A stretch of DNA of 41,957 nucleotides from Chitinophagaceae bacterium (GTDB lineage: Bacteria > Bacteroidota > Bacteroidia > Chitinophagales > Chitinophagaceae): contig CANGIY010000028.1 in assembly GCA_947454235.1 (NCBI GenBank), forward strand, positions 1 through 41,957. The letters are read 5' to 3'. Below the pieces are notes generated by a model. The model did not search any database and had not been told where the DNA came from. It was given only the letters and a program-made list of their open reading frames with translations. Positions 18,414-27,850 of the stretch are shown here, piece after piece. The stretch's first letter is position 1. Each line of letters opens with the position of its first letter. A program made the translations under genes and the position numbers.

Positions 18414-20676
18414 ATGAAAAAAAATTTCTCTCTTATCCCTTTTAGCCTTTTTATTAGGGTTATCCTTTTCAACAAAAGCCCAAACTGTAACCCGCATCGC
18501 CGGTGGCTATTTCGGTGATGGAGGTCCTGCATCGACTATGCCGATGGATTGTAAATACATCGTTTGTAGAGAGGGGAAAATATATTTCTCAAACACTTAC
18601 CGCAACCAGCTACAACGTATAGAAAATGGGCTGCTGTACGATGAAATTGGACTTAGAAGCTTTTGCGACTCATCATTTCTAATAGAAAATTACGCAAAAC
18701 CCGCCGATCAGTTTCCTTGGTTCAATGACGCAGGATACTGTTTCAATAAAGAAGGTGAAATATATTTTACTACCGACAACGATTTCAAAATTGCAAAAAA
18801 AGACAAGCACGGAAACATAAAATTGATTGCAGGCACCGGCGACTACAGTTTTGCAATACAAGACGGTATTCCTGCTACATCAGCTTCTATTGCGTGCTTC
18901 AACCCCGTAGTAAATTCAAAAAGTGAGGTTTTCTTATACGATTGGTTCGCAAAAGCGATTTATAAGATTGATACTTCAGGCATATTAACACTCTTTGCAG
19001 GAGGTGGTTCAATTACTGTTCGCAACAATACACCTATCAACAAACCCGGCAGGGAAATCGGATTCGTCGGAGGCAACGTCATGGCAATGGACTTAAACGA
19101 CAATATCGTAGGGCAAGACAGCACATTTCTCTATAGAATCTCACCTGATGGGCAAACCCGGTTTTTCCCTTTACCGGGAATTAGTCAAACACTCAAAACT
19201 TTTCAGTTTGACAAGCACAATAACATCTACTTCAGCGACAATGGAATCATTTATAAGATAGACACGAACAACAATCTCTCATATTATTTTTCTGCCGGCA
19301 CATCATCAAGAGAATTTGGCTTAATAAACGAAGATTCTTTCGTTGTCTCAGGTAATTATTCCATTGATGTTTCTTTAGATAATTTGTTCATTGTTGGTCC
19401 CCATATCCCCAAATATTGCATTGGCGGGAAAAATGGTCATAAGGCAAATTATGAAGGCTGGAACCTGAAAAATGTTGTCTTAGAAAATATCGATGCCACT
19501 AGAACGTTAACAGACTTTTTTGTAGATACAAACAACCACGTTGAAATTACAAACCGATACTACTCAGGAACCGCATTGGAAACGACGCTTACATATGAAA
19601 TATCAAGCGACAATCAATATGTCGTACACGAAGGTAAACCGAACCTTTACATAGGAGCCGACATATGGGGAAATACCTATTTTGCACAAAGTAACAACGT
19701 CTACAAGACCAACACTACCGGGTCAACAACACTTGTTTTGGGCGGTGGGGTGTATTATACCGACGTTAGTTTTGATACAGCACATGCTGCAGGTCTAAAT
19801 TTTGGGCCTATCTCCCGAGGCAATATTTGTGTGTCAGAAAGGGGCGAAATATTCATAATGCCCAGAAACAATGTGATTCTTAAAATTGATACAGACAATA
19901 AAATAAGCTCTTTCGCAGGGGGAAACGACATACGTATCAATCAAGATGGAGACTCCGCTACCAAGGTTGGTTTTGACGCAACTAAAATCTCAGTTGATAA
20001 ATACAATCAGGTTTTCTTCTTGTCTAACTCAACCGGGGCAATAAATATGGTTGATACCAACGGCATATACCATGTAGTCGCAGGACTAGGCTACGAAAAA
20101 AGAGACGGCGTTCCCGGTTACAGACTCGATTTAGCCGGCGTTGTTGACTACAAAATTGATACGGCTGGAAATATTTACCTATTGTTCGACGACAATAAAA
20201 TAAAAATGATTGGGCTCGATAGCATCGTGCATACTGTTTGCGGTGGTGGCTCGGTTTGCCTTTTTTCTAACGAACTCAATGCAATGGATTTCAAAATGCA
20301 CATGTTGAACAAATTCGACATGGACGACTCAGGTAGAATTTATTTCTACGAGAAACAATCAAATGGCATTTTCCAATTGAACTCTGCTTATAGATACCTT
20401 ATTGACCCCAATTTAATCAATCATACAAGAGTTTACCCTAATCCTGCGAACGAAAACGTACGCATTAGTGATTATTGTACAATCGCAGGTACAGCCACCG
20501 TGGTATTGTACGATTTGGGTGGCAGGTTGCTCGACACGCAAACCTTCGAAACATTACCCAATGGCACTCTGGATGTTACTATCGATTTACCACGAGGTAT
20601 GCAAACCGGTGTGTACTTCCTGAAAATTGTAACACCGTCATCTAATTCGGTGCAACGGCTTGTTGTGCAACACTAG
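18414..20676 (+). CDS. T9SS protein with NHL-like repeats, tandem paralog 3, frameshifted in signal peptide
   Basis: The long open frame runs from about 18418 to 20676 and ends with a type A sorting domain (VYPNPANENVRI ... GVYFLKI). Its first in-frame ATG is at 18538 (712 residues) and would lack a signal peptide. Upstream lies the same signal-peptide sequence as in paralog 2, starting at ATG 18414, but with eight A residues (18417-18424) instead of seven, which moves it out of frame; translation from 18414 stops after about 35 codons. Removing one A restores a protein of about 753 residues with a normal signal peptide and the IAGGYFGDGGPAS opening. The gene may be phase-variable, rescued by slippage on the A-run, recently inactivated, or affected by a sequencing error. 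Confidence 0.82.
18417..18424 (+). other. Homopolymeric A8 tract at the frameshift
   Basis: Eight consecutive A residues directly after the ATG; the paralog at 16085-16091 has seven in an otherwise almost identical context. A plausible slippage site. Confidence 0.8.
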
Positions 20677-20780
20677 TTACAAAAACTTTGTTAAAGCCCG
20701 ATTTTCAGTTATGGAATTACCAATGCGGTTACGTCTGTATAAATGACGAGTATTCGTCGTAAACAAACCACATTAACCGC

Positions 20781-20788
20781 TATTTTTG
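20781..20788 (+). promoter_or_regulatory. -7 box before the small membrane protein
   Basis: TATTTTTG matches TAnnTTTG exactly and lies 17 bases before ATG 20806, which supports that start over the earlier ATG at 20743. Confidence 0.55.
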
Positions 20789-20805
20789 CACAAAATTTAA
20801 GTCTA

Positions 20806-21039
20806 ATGGCAATTTCCGGAAGCAATGGGAAACCTCGTATTCCCCTGCAGGTTTATACCGACCTAGGTATGGCTATCATTTATATCGGTCTTAGCGTCTT
20901 CGTAATGACCACCAAAAAATTCGGAAATTTTGAGTTCTCAGGCTGGGGAGCATGGGCATTTATTGGGTTGCTCATGATATATGGCGTTTTCAGGGGCTAC
21001 CGCGGCTATATTGCCTACCAAAGAAGCAAGGAAGAGTAA
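20806..21039 (+). CDS. Small two-helix membrane protein
   Basis: A 77-residue protein with two hydrophobic segments (about 20-35, GMAIIYIGLSVFVM; and about 45-60, WAFIGLLMIYGVF) and a basic tail (FRGYRGYIAYQRSKEE). The open frame extends to an ATG at 20743, but the promoter box inside that extension makes 20806 the likely start. It precedes a PstS-like lipoprotein and a TPR protein in the same direction. In other Bacteroidota I recall small membrane proteins of this kind standing between ExbB/ExbD/TonB genes and PstS-like/TPR genes; the TonB part is absent here. Function unknown. Confidence 0.7.
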   Translation: MAISGSNGKPRIPLQVYTDLGMAIIYIGLSVFVMTTKKFGNFEFSGWGAWAFIGLLMIYGVFRGYRGYIAYQRSKEE

Positions 21040-21123
21040 CCCTTAGTAGGTGCTGTTAAATATATGTTACATTACTTTTTGTCAATTTAGCTTTTTTTGA
21101 ATTCTCTGTAAAATTGTCCTCTT

Positions 21124-22032
21124 ATGCGGTCATTGTTGTCCTCACTCATTTTTTTGACGTTTTCCTTATTCCTGAGTTCTTGTGGTGAAGAAGGTCCCGA
21201 AAGAGACACTCTTTCAAAAGGCACCATTGACATTAGCGTCGACGAGTCTTACAGGTCGGTAATAGAACAGGAATCAAAAGTATTCGACAGCAGCTTTCCC
21301 AATGCAAAAGTGAATGTGCACTACAAGCCTGAGGCGGAATGTTTTAAAGACTATTTCGACAACAAAGCCCGCATTATCTTAGTTACACGCGAACTGACCC
21401 CTGAAGAGAAAGAAATGGCAAAACAAAAGCAATTTTTCGCTTCTTCGGTGGCTCTGGCTAAAGACGCTATCGTTGTGGTAACCAATAAATCTAATTCCGA
21501 TACCGTTTTTGGTCCGTTTGCATTACAAGGTATTTTATCTGATTCTTACAAAAAGAAATACACCGTTGTTGTCGACAACCAAAACTCGAGCCTGTTCAGG
21601 GTGTTGTCTGATTCATTGATGAAGGGCAAAACAATGGGCAAAAACATTTATGCTGCTAAAAACGGGCAGGGTGTTATTGATTACGTTTCTAAAAACCCCG
21701 ACGCTATTGGATTTGCCAGTTTGTGCGATGTCGTTGACCCTAACGACTCGGCCAATTTGGGTAATTTCATAAATAATGTCAACATTTGCGCCATCCATAA
21801 CGATGAATTAAAAGAGTCGTTCAAACCATATATGGCTTATCTTGGTCTCAAACAATATCCATTGGCACGTAAATTGTACTATGTGAGTCGTGAAAGTTAC
21901 GCAGGACTTGGTACCGGATACGCTAATTTCTTGGGCGGACCACGCGGACAACTTATTTTTGCGCACGCACATTTATTACCGCTACGTATGGAGATAACAA
22001 TTCGTCAGGCGGAGATTAACAACAAACAATAA
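21124..22032 (+). CDS. PstS-like substrate-binding lipoprotein
   Basis: A 302-residue lipoprotein (signal ending FLSSC, Cys20). The mature part has the layout of PstS/type 2 periplasmic binding proteins: GTIDISVDESYRSVIE near the N-terminus, ILVTRELTPEE, VALAKDAIVVVTN, and GYANFLGGPRGQLIF near the C-terminus. No pstCAB transporter genes are nearby, so it is probably not part of a classical phosphate importer. It lies 19 bases before a TPR protein gene, suggesting a joint envelope role. Family call good, ligand unknown. Confidence 0.82.
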   Translation: MRSLLSSLIFLTFSLFLSSCGEEGPERDTLSKGTIDISVDESYRSVIEQESKVFDSSFPNAKVNVHYKPEAECFKDYFDNKARIILVTRELTPEEKEMAKQKQFFASSVALAKDAIVVVTNKSNSDTVFGPFALQGILSDSYKKKYTVVVDNQNSSLFRVLSDSLMKGKTMGKNIYAAKNGQGVIDYVSKNPDAIGFASLCDVVDPNDSANLGNFINNVNICAIHNDELKESFKPYMAYLGLKQYPLARKLYYVSRESYAGLGTGYANFLGGPRGQLIFAHAHLLPLRMEITIRQAEINNKQ

Positions 22033-22051
22033 AAACCGAATTAAAATATCA

Positions 22052-23692
22052 ATGAAAAAGCTGTTAGTAGTTGCTGCTGCCGTTTCAATGGCTTTCGCCT
22101 CAAGGGCGCAAGTTACCAAGCTGGAAGACGGCATAAAGCTGTATAATTATGAAAACTACGCAAGCGCCCAAAAGGCGTTGGCTCCTTTAGCTGTCAACGA
22201 CGCTATCGCCAACTACTACCTGGGTTTGTGCTACCTGAAACAAGGAGACGTTAAGAAAGCGAGTTATTATTTCCAGAAACATCCTGAAGATCCGGCAAAC
22301 ATCGCTGGTATGATCAGGGTGGCTTACGCTCAAGGTGAAAAAGATAAAGCCATTGCTCTGGCTAAAGATCTGGCATCTAAAGCTAAGAAAAAAGAATACA
22401 TGCCACTTGTGTATGCCGCTGAAGCACTCACCTATTCAGATGGTGCCGACCAACAACAAGCTATCCAATGGTATAACGACGCATTAACCAAGAACAAAGA
22501 AGATTTGGAAGTGCGCCTGGGGCTCGGTGATACCTACGTTAAAACCGGCGGTGGTGGCGGTGAAGCCATGAACAACTACGAAGCAATCGTAGAAAAACAA
22601 CCAACCAACTCACTGGTGCTTTCACGCATCGGCGACCTATGGTACCTGGCGCGTAACTATACCAGCTCATTGGAATATTACGAAAAAGCTATTAATGCTG
22701 ATGCTAAAAACCCATTGCCTTACAAAGCACTCGCTTATGTTTACATGAGAAGCGCGAAGTATGAAAAAGCATTGGAGTACATCAACAAATACCTCCCGCT
22801 TTCTGATAACTCAGTTGCTGACCAAATTACAAAGGCTGAAATCCTCTACTTGTGTAATAAGTTTTGTGACGCCGCAACACAGGCAAAAGAGATCATGAAC
22901 GGTCCTATACCTAACGAGAAAAAAGCAACTATATACGGTATCCTCGGTTACTCTCAAGGTAGCTGCGGCGATTCCGTAGAAGCAATTAAAAACGTAAGAA
23001 TGTATCTTCAATTGAGTGACAAGAAAAAAATCACTCCTTCTGACTACATCAACTACGGTAAGTTGTGGTTGAAAACCGATAATATCGACTCAGCGAGCTA
23101 CTACCTCAATTTAGGTTTGGCTTCTGATACTTCTAAGAACAAAACTGATATCTACAGGCAAATTGGTGATGCTTATAAAGCAAAAAAACAATATTGCGAT
23201 GCAGGTACTTGGTACAACAACCTCATTAAGAGCAACCCTGAAACACAAGCACTTGACTATTTCTGGTGTACTGTAATGTTCTACTATTGCAAAGACTGGA
23301 AACAAGCTTTGGAAGCTGCTGAAAAATTTGAGGCTAAATATGGCGATCAGCCTTCAGCTACTTACTGGCACGCTCGCGTACTTTCTAACATCGACTCTGA
23401 AGCAACAACAGGTGCTGCGGTACCTTTCTTCACTAAGTGGTTAGAAAAATTAGAACCAGATGCTGATAAGAAAGATAAAAAAGCAGATGCTAAGAAAGCT
23501 TATGAGTACCTGATGGTGTACAATTTCAACGCAAAAGATAACGAAAAAATGCAGTTGTACATGGACAAACTTAAAGCAATTGCTCCTGATGATGACTATT
23601 TGAAACAAATAGAATCAATGCAAAAATCAGGTGGCAGTGCTCCTAAGAAAGAACCTGCCAAAGGTGGTACGCCCCCTCCTAAAAAGAAGTAA
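22052..23692 (+). CDS. Secreted tetratricopeptide repeat protein
   Basis: A 546-residue protein with a signal peptide (MKKLLVVAAAVSMAFASRA). TPR-like helical pairs run from about residue 25 to 500; clear units include YYLGLCYLKQGDVKKASYYF, and NPLPYKALAYVYMRSAKYEKA-type sequences. The last 20 residues form a basic, Pro- and Gly-rich tail (PKKEPAKGGTPPPKKK). TPR proteins act as periplasmic scaffolds. It is probably cotranscribed with the PstS-like gene and is followed by a terminator. Confidence 0.88.
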   Translation: MKKLLVVAAAVSMAFASRAQVTKLEDGIKLYNYENYASAQKALAPLAVNDAIANYYLGLCYLKQGDVKKASYYFQKHPEDPANIAGMIRVAYAQGEKDKAIALAKDLASKAKKKEYMPLVYAAEALTYSDGADQQQAIQWYNDALTKNKEDLEVRLGLGDTYVKTGGGGGEAMNNYEAIVEKQPTNSLVLSRIGDLWYLARNYTSSLEYYEKAINADAKNPLPYKALAYVYMRSAKYEKALEYINKYLPLSDNSVADQITKAEILYLCNKFCDAATQAKEIMNGPIPNEKKATIYGILGYSQGSCGDSVEAIKNVRMYLQLSDKKKITPSDYINYGKLWLKTDNIDSASYYLNLGLASDTSKNKTDIYRQIGDAYKAKKQYCDAGTWYNNLIKSNPETQALDYFWCTVMFYYCKDWKQALEAAEKFEAKYGDQPSATYWHARVLSNIDSEATTGAAVPFFTKWLEKLEPDADKKDKKADAKKAYEYLMVYNFNAKDNEKMQLYMDKLKAIAPDDDYLKQIESMQKSGGSAPKKEPAKGGTPPPKKK

Positions 23693-23707
23693 CAAACTAT
23701 TAATACC

Positions 23708-23744
23708 AAAAAAGCCTGCGTTTTTATCAATGCGGGCTTTTTTT
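23708..23744 (+). terminator. Rho-independent terminator after the TPR gene
   Basis: AAAAAAGCCTGC and GCGGGCTTTTTT pair (one G-T pair) around a 12-base loop, followed by further T residues. Confidence 0.88.
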
Positions 23745-23811
23745 GTGGGCGGTAGAACATAAATTTTTACCGACAATATTCTAAATTCGTACTTTTTGAA
23801 ATTTTCAACGT

Positions 23812-24954
23812 ATGCAATTCCCCGTTAAGCACAGCAGCACTGGCACAACTATATTCACTGTCATGAGCGGTCTCGCTGCTCAATATCAGGCTATAAATCT
23901 TTCACAAGGATTCCCCGATTATCCGCTTGACCCTGAATTATCAGATCTATTAGGGGAAGCAGCTACAAAGGGCTTTAATCAGTATGCGCCTATGCCTGGT
24001 CTGCCTATGTTGCGCGAAGCTATTTCTAACGACTGGCGCAAGCGCAATAACGTGAAAATTGATGCCGATACCGAGATCACTGTTACACCGGGCGCTACCT
24101 ATGGTATCTCAACTGCCTTCGCTACTATTCTTGAAGCGGGCGACGAAGCCATTGTACTGGAACCTGCATACGATAGCTACATTCCGGGTATTGAAATGTG
24201 CGGCGCTAAGGCGGTATTGGTGCAACTCAATTACCCAAGCTTCAGTGTCGATTGGAACAAAGTAAAAGATGCTATTACACCAAAAACAAAGTGCATCATC
24301 TTCAATACACCACACAACCCAACAGGGGCGGTACTCAGCCTGCAAGACCTCAATACACTGGCTGATATCATTCGCGACACAAATATTGTATTAATTTCAG
24401 ACGAGGTGTATGAGCAACTCATTTTTGACGGTCTAAAGCACCACAGCGTGTTAGAACACAGCGAACTCAGGCAACGCAGCTTTGCAGTGTTTTCATTTGG
24501 TAAAGTGTTCAACAACACGGGCTGGAAAGTAGGCTACACCGTTGCTCCACCGGCATTTACTGCTGCATACAGGGCTATTCACCAGTATCTTTGCTTTACT
24601 GTTAACTCACCAAGTCAATATGCACTGGCGAAGTTCATGGCTCACACAGGGCTGGAACCTATAGGCAGAGTAATGGAGCGCAAACGCAACTACTTCCTCG
24701 ATTTGCTGCGCCAAACAAAATTCACCATTCACCAGCCTACTTCTGGTAGTTATTTCCAAACTGCGAGCTACGAGAATATCAGCGATCTCGGCGATTATGA
24801 GTTTGCGCAATGGCTCACCAAAGAACATGGCGTAGCAACCATACCTATCAGTTCGTTCTACAAAAGCAAGAAAGACGACAAAGTGATAAGGTTCTGCTTC
24901 GCGAAAAAGGAGGAAACACTCAACGTTGCCATCAAGCGACTGATGGAATTATAA
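23812..24954 (+). CDS. PLP-dependent aminotransferase, methionine/kynurenine aminotransferase type
   Basis: A 380-residue class I/II aminotransferase (fold type I). Visible landmarks: LSQGFPDYPLDPEL near the N-terminus, NTPHNPTG at about 165-172, SDEVYEQL at 196-203 and the PLP Lys at about 231 in SFGKVFNNTGWKVGY. The SQGFPD opening and overall length are those of the YbdL-type methionine aminotransferase and kynurenine aminotransferase subgroup, so it likely returns ketomethylthiobutyrate to methionine in salvage. Exact substrate not proven. Single gene between two terminated or promoter-bearing regions. Confidence 0.88.
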   Translation: MQFPVKHSSTGTTIFTVMSGLAAQYQAINLSQGFPDYPLDPELSDLLGEAATKGFNQYAPMPGLPMLREAISNDWRKRNNVKIDADTEITVTPGATYGISTAFATILEAGDEAIVLEPAYDSYIPGIEMCGAKAVLVQLNYPSFSVDWNKVKDAITPKTKCIIFNTPHNPTGAVLSLQDLNTLADIIRDTNIVLISDEVYEQLIFDGLKHHSVLEHSELRQRSFAVFSFGKVFNNTGWKVGYTVAPPAFTAAYRAIHQYLCFTVNSPSQYALAKFMAHTGLEPIGRVMERKRNYFLDLLRQTKFTIHQPTSGSYFQTASYENISDLGDYEFAQWLTKEHGVATIPISSFYKSKKDDKVIRFCFAKKEETLNVAIKRLMEL

Positions 24955-25004
24955 GGCACAAATCGTTCGCCCAACTAAAATCTGCTTGCATGTACTTTTC
25001 ATAC

Positions 25005-25012
25005 TACCTTTG
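25005..25012 (+). promoter_or_regulatory. -7 box just before the DUF4412 gene
   Basis: TACCTTTG matches TAnnTTTG and ends only 5 bases before ATG 25018, so the message would be leaderless or nearly so. A TTG at 24986-24988 could be the -33 element (16-base spacer). Confidence 0.5.
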
Positions 25013-25017
25013 ACAAT

Positions 25018-25740
25018 ATGAAAAAGTATCTTCTTTTGTCGTTGCTGTTCATCCTTAACTGTGGTTTTGTAAAAGCACAGGAAGGCTACTACCTTGAAAT
25101 AAAATCGCACTACGGTTCTGTGCCCATGGAAATAAAAAGCTGGGTGCAAAAAGGGGAATACCGGGTTGAAACCACTCCTACTAATTCAGGAACAGTTACC
25201 ATGCTTGGAAAACTGAACCTTCGGGATAGCATGTACATGCTTGATGAAAAACACAAGACCTACAGCATAATACCCCGCGACAAAAAGAACGAAAAAATGG
25301 TCGCGAACGCAAAACTGGAGTTGATAGGTAAAGACAAAGTTGACAAATTTAACTGTGTACATGTAAAAATAAGGTCCAAAGCCCTTGGCGTAATTATTGA
25401 TGCCTGGGTAACGAAAGACATTCCTTTCTACAAAGAACTGATTTTACCAAATGCCGAATTCTTCGGCAGCCCTGAACTATACAAGCTGCTTAAATCAAAA
25501 AATGTCGATGGCTTTCTAGCAAAGATTATAGTTACCGATGGCAAATCGGCAGCTATTACCATGGAGCTCACCAAGGCTGTTAAAAGCAAAATAAACCCCG
25601 ATTTGTTCTCGCTTGCGGGTTATAAAAACAGCGGTAAAAGCGACGCTAAGGTCGAAGCCATTTTGAACGCTATTTCAAATCTGAAACCAGAACAACAACA
25701 CGAAATCCTTCAACGCCTCAGGGAAACCTACGGCGAGTAA
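25018..25740 (+). CDS. Secreted DUF4412-like protein
   Basis: A 240-residue protein with a signal peptide of about 20 residues (MKKYLLLSLLFILNCGFVKA). The mature part begins EGYYLEIKSHYGS and shows the pattern of the DUF4412/outer-membrane lipoprotein-sorting-like fold: repeated beta strands such as GEYRVETTP and YMLDEKHKTYSIIP, then GKDKVDKFNCVHVKI. The C-terminus has an amphipathic helix (LKPEQQHEILQRLRETYGE). Periplasmic or outer-membrane-facing; function not established. It converges on hutH with a gap of 3 bases. Confidence 0.78.
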   Translation: MKKYLLLSLLFILNCGFVKAQEGYYLEIKSHYGSVPMEIKSWVQKGEYRVETTPTNSGTVTMLGKLNLRDSMYMLDEKHKTYSIIPRDKKNEKMVANAKLELIGKDKVDKFNCVHVKIRSKALGVIIDAWVTKDIPFYKELILPNAEFFGSPELYKLLKSKNVDGFLAKIIVTDGKSAAITMELTKAVKSKINPDLFSLAGYKNSGKSDAKVEAILNAISNLKPEQQHEILQRLRETYGE

Positions 25741-25743
25741 AAA

Positions 25744-27228
25744 CTAAAGTTGCACACCCAATACGTCTTCCGGCTCCTGATTCAGGAAGCGTTCAGCCGC
25801 TGCCAAACCATTATGCAGTATAAAATCTTGTGGCATGAAGTCGGCAGTTTTACGCAATTCAGTAAACAAACGCTCCATTGGCTCTGATGATTTCAATGGT
25901 CTGCGCAGTTCTAGTGCCTGGGCTGCTGTCAGCAATTCGATACCCAACACGCGTTGCAGATTCTTAATCACCTTGCTCAATTTCACTGCGGCATTAGCCC
26001 CCATACTTACATGGTCTTCCTGCCCATTCGATGAAACTATGCTATCAATAGAAGCAGGAGTACACAATTGTTTCGTAGCACTTACAATGGCTGCTGCAGT
26101 GTACTGCGCAATCATAAAGCCGCTGTTCAATCCGGCATCAGGTGCCAGAAATGGTGGTAATCCGCGTTGACCACTCACCAGCAAATAAGTTCTTCTTTCT
26201 GAAATATTACCCAATTCAGCCAATGCAATGGCTGCAAAATCGGCTTGTAGTGCCAACGGCTGCCCATGGAAATTACCACCACTCATTATGGCTTCCTCAT
26301 CATGGAAAACAATTGGGTTGTCGGTAACAGCGTTAATCTCGGTTTCAAGTACCGCCAGTGTGTTCCTTATGGCATCTTTGGTAGCACCATGCACCTGCGG
26401 CATACACCTGAAAGAATATGGGTCTTGTACTTGTGCTTTCGGCTGTGCCTGTATTTCGCTGCCCTCCAGTAGATTCAAAATACGCTTTGCTGTGTCTATT
26501 TGTCCCTGATGCCCGCGCACCCTGTGAATTGCCGGATGAAACGGTTCTCTTTTTGAAAAGTAGGCATCAGTAGAAAAAGCACCTATCACATCAGCCCACT
26601 TCATCAGGCGCTGACCGGCTGTGATAGACCAAGTGAGGTAAGAACTCATGAACTGCGTACCATTCAACAATGCAAGACCCTCTTTGGCCGCCAAAGCAAT
26701 AGGTGTTAAACCACACAATTGAAGTGCTTTCGCAGCCGCCATTTTCTCACCCTTGTAGTACACATCGCCCTTGCCTAAAATAGGTAGGCACAAATGCGCC
26801 AACGGTGCCAAATCGCCCGAAGCTCCTAACGAGCCTTGCTCAAACACCACCGGGGTAATTCCCAAATTGTAGAAATCAACAAGTCGTTGTACTACTTCAT
26901 TCCTAATACCACTATAACCACGGCTCAACCCGTGCGCCTTCAGCAACAACATAATACGCACAATTTCCTGCGGCACTTCATCTCCCAGTCCGCAAGCATG
27001 CGAACATACCAGATTCTCCTGCAACAACGACAATTCATCATCTTTAATACGCACATTACACAAAGACCCAAAACCAGTATTGATACCGTAATATGTATCG
27101 CCGCCCTTTAAAAGGTTATCCATGTAGGCGCGATTGTGTGCAATGGCGTTTTTAGCTTCCTGAGATAAGCTAAAACTTGTAGTATAACGCTTAAGGTCAG
27201 CGATGTTGAGATGTTGTGGTAGTTCCAT
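25744..27228 (-). CDS. hutH: Histidine ammonia-lyase
   Basis: A 494-residue protein of the aromatic amino acid lyase family. The segment GSLGASGDLAPLAHL carries the Ala-Ser-Gly triplet (136-138) that cyclises into the MIO cofactor, with YYGINTGFG (Tyr at 47-48) and SSNGQEDHVSMG near the C-terminus as expected. It converts histidine to urocanate and ammonia. No other hut genes (hutU, hutI, hutG) are in the window. The frame reaches back to a TTG at 27258 overlapping the upstream gene, but the ATG at 27228 fits the family better. A role as another MIO lyase (e.g. tyrosine) is less likely. Confidence 0.92.
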   Translation of the reverse strand: MELPQHLNIADLKRYTTSFSLSQEAKNAIAHNRAYMDNLLKGGDTYYGINTGFGSLCNVRIKDDELSLLQENLVCSHACGLGDEVPQEIVRIMLLLKAHGLSRGYSGIRNEVVQRLVDFYNLGITPVVFEQGSLGASGDLAPLAHLCLPILGKGDVYYKGEKMAAAKALQLCGLTPIALAAKEGLALLNGTQFMSSYLTWSITAGQRLMKWADVIGAFSTDAYFSKREPFHPAIHRVRGHQGQIDTAKRILNLLEGSEIQAQPKAQVQDPYSFRCMPQVHGATKDAIRNTLAVLETEINAVTDNPIVFHDEEAIMSGGNFHGQPLALQADFAAIALAELGNISERRTYLLVSGQRGLPPFLAPDAGLNSGFMIAQYTAAAIVSATKQLCTPASIDSIVSSNGQEDHVSMGANAAVKLSKVIKNLQRVLGIELLTAAQALELRRPLKSSEPMERLFTELRKTADFMPQDFILHNGLAAAERFLNQEPEDVLGVQL

Positions 27229-27254
27229 TAGTTGTTGTTTTTTAAAGCAAGAAC

Positions 27255-27764
27255 TCAATATTTCAGCACGAAATGTTGCTTCTCTTTGAATTCAGGGCGG
27301 AAAAATAATAATCCTACGCCAAATAGGTCAATACTCAACATCACTTTTGGATGTTTGTGCAATCTTTCCCATTTAGCCGTGTGCCGTTTGGTGCGGTGAA
27401 TGCCGTCAATAACGATTGCGCAATTCGATTTTAAGGTAGGTGCATATTTATTGAACAACCGCACCCAATGACCAGGTACATCGTTCTTCATCACGAGCAT
27501 ATCAAATGCTGCCGGCTCACTTTCATCGTCCTGCTGCACGTAATGCACGGTTGTGTAGCCGTAATGAATAAAAATATCATTCAGCAACTTATTGTACTTG
27601 GGTTCCAGCCAGTTGATTGATTCAGTTGCTGGTACTTTTGCAGTTTTTGCGTGATTTCTGAGTACTTTCTCATTGAAGTCGTAGGCAAATGGGGAGTGAA
27701 CGCCATGCAAGTCTTTTGCACGCCACGTATATTTCAACCACTCTATGAATGCATGAAAATTCAT
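27255..27764 (-). CDS. Methyltransferase-like protein lacking the SAM-binding core
   Basis: A 169-residue protein. The N-terminus (WRAKDLHGVHSPFAYDF) and the C-terminus (IDLFGVGLLFFRPEFKEKQ) match the two ends of a class I SAM methyltransferase family common in Bacteroidota that is, from memory, about 240 residues long. The middle, where the glycine-rich SAM loop and its acidic partner should be, is short and lacks that motif; only VIDGIHRTKRHTAKWERL recalls the usual FDGNHR...W region. I infer an internally shortened relative, probably without methyl transfer activity. ATG 27764 is preferred over TTG 27773. hutH follows directly. Confidence 0.68.
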   Translation of the reverse strand: MNFHAFIEWLKYTWRAKDLHGVHSPFAYDFNEKVLRNHAKTAKVPATESINWLEPKYNKLLNDIFIHYGYTTVHYVQQDDESEPAAFDMLVMKNDVPGHWVRLFNKYAPTLKSNCAIVIDGIHRTKRHTAKWERLHKHPKVMLSIDLFGVGLLFFRPEFKEKQHFVLKY

Positions 27765-27850
27765 GAGCTGCAAGCTGGTTGAAAGCAGTAAATTAATAAC
27801 CGGACGTCACTATCCATAGACTGGTGTTGAAGGCAACATTGTAAAAATAA

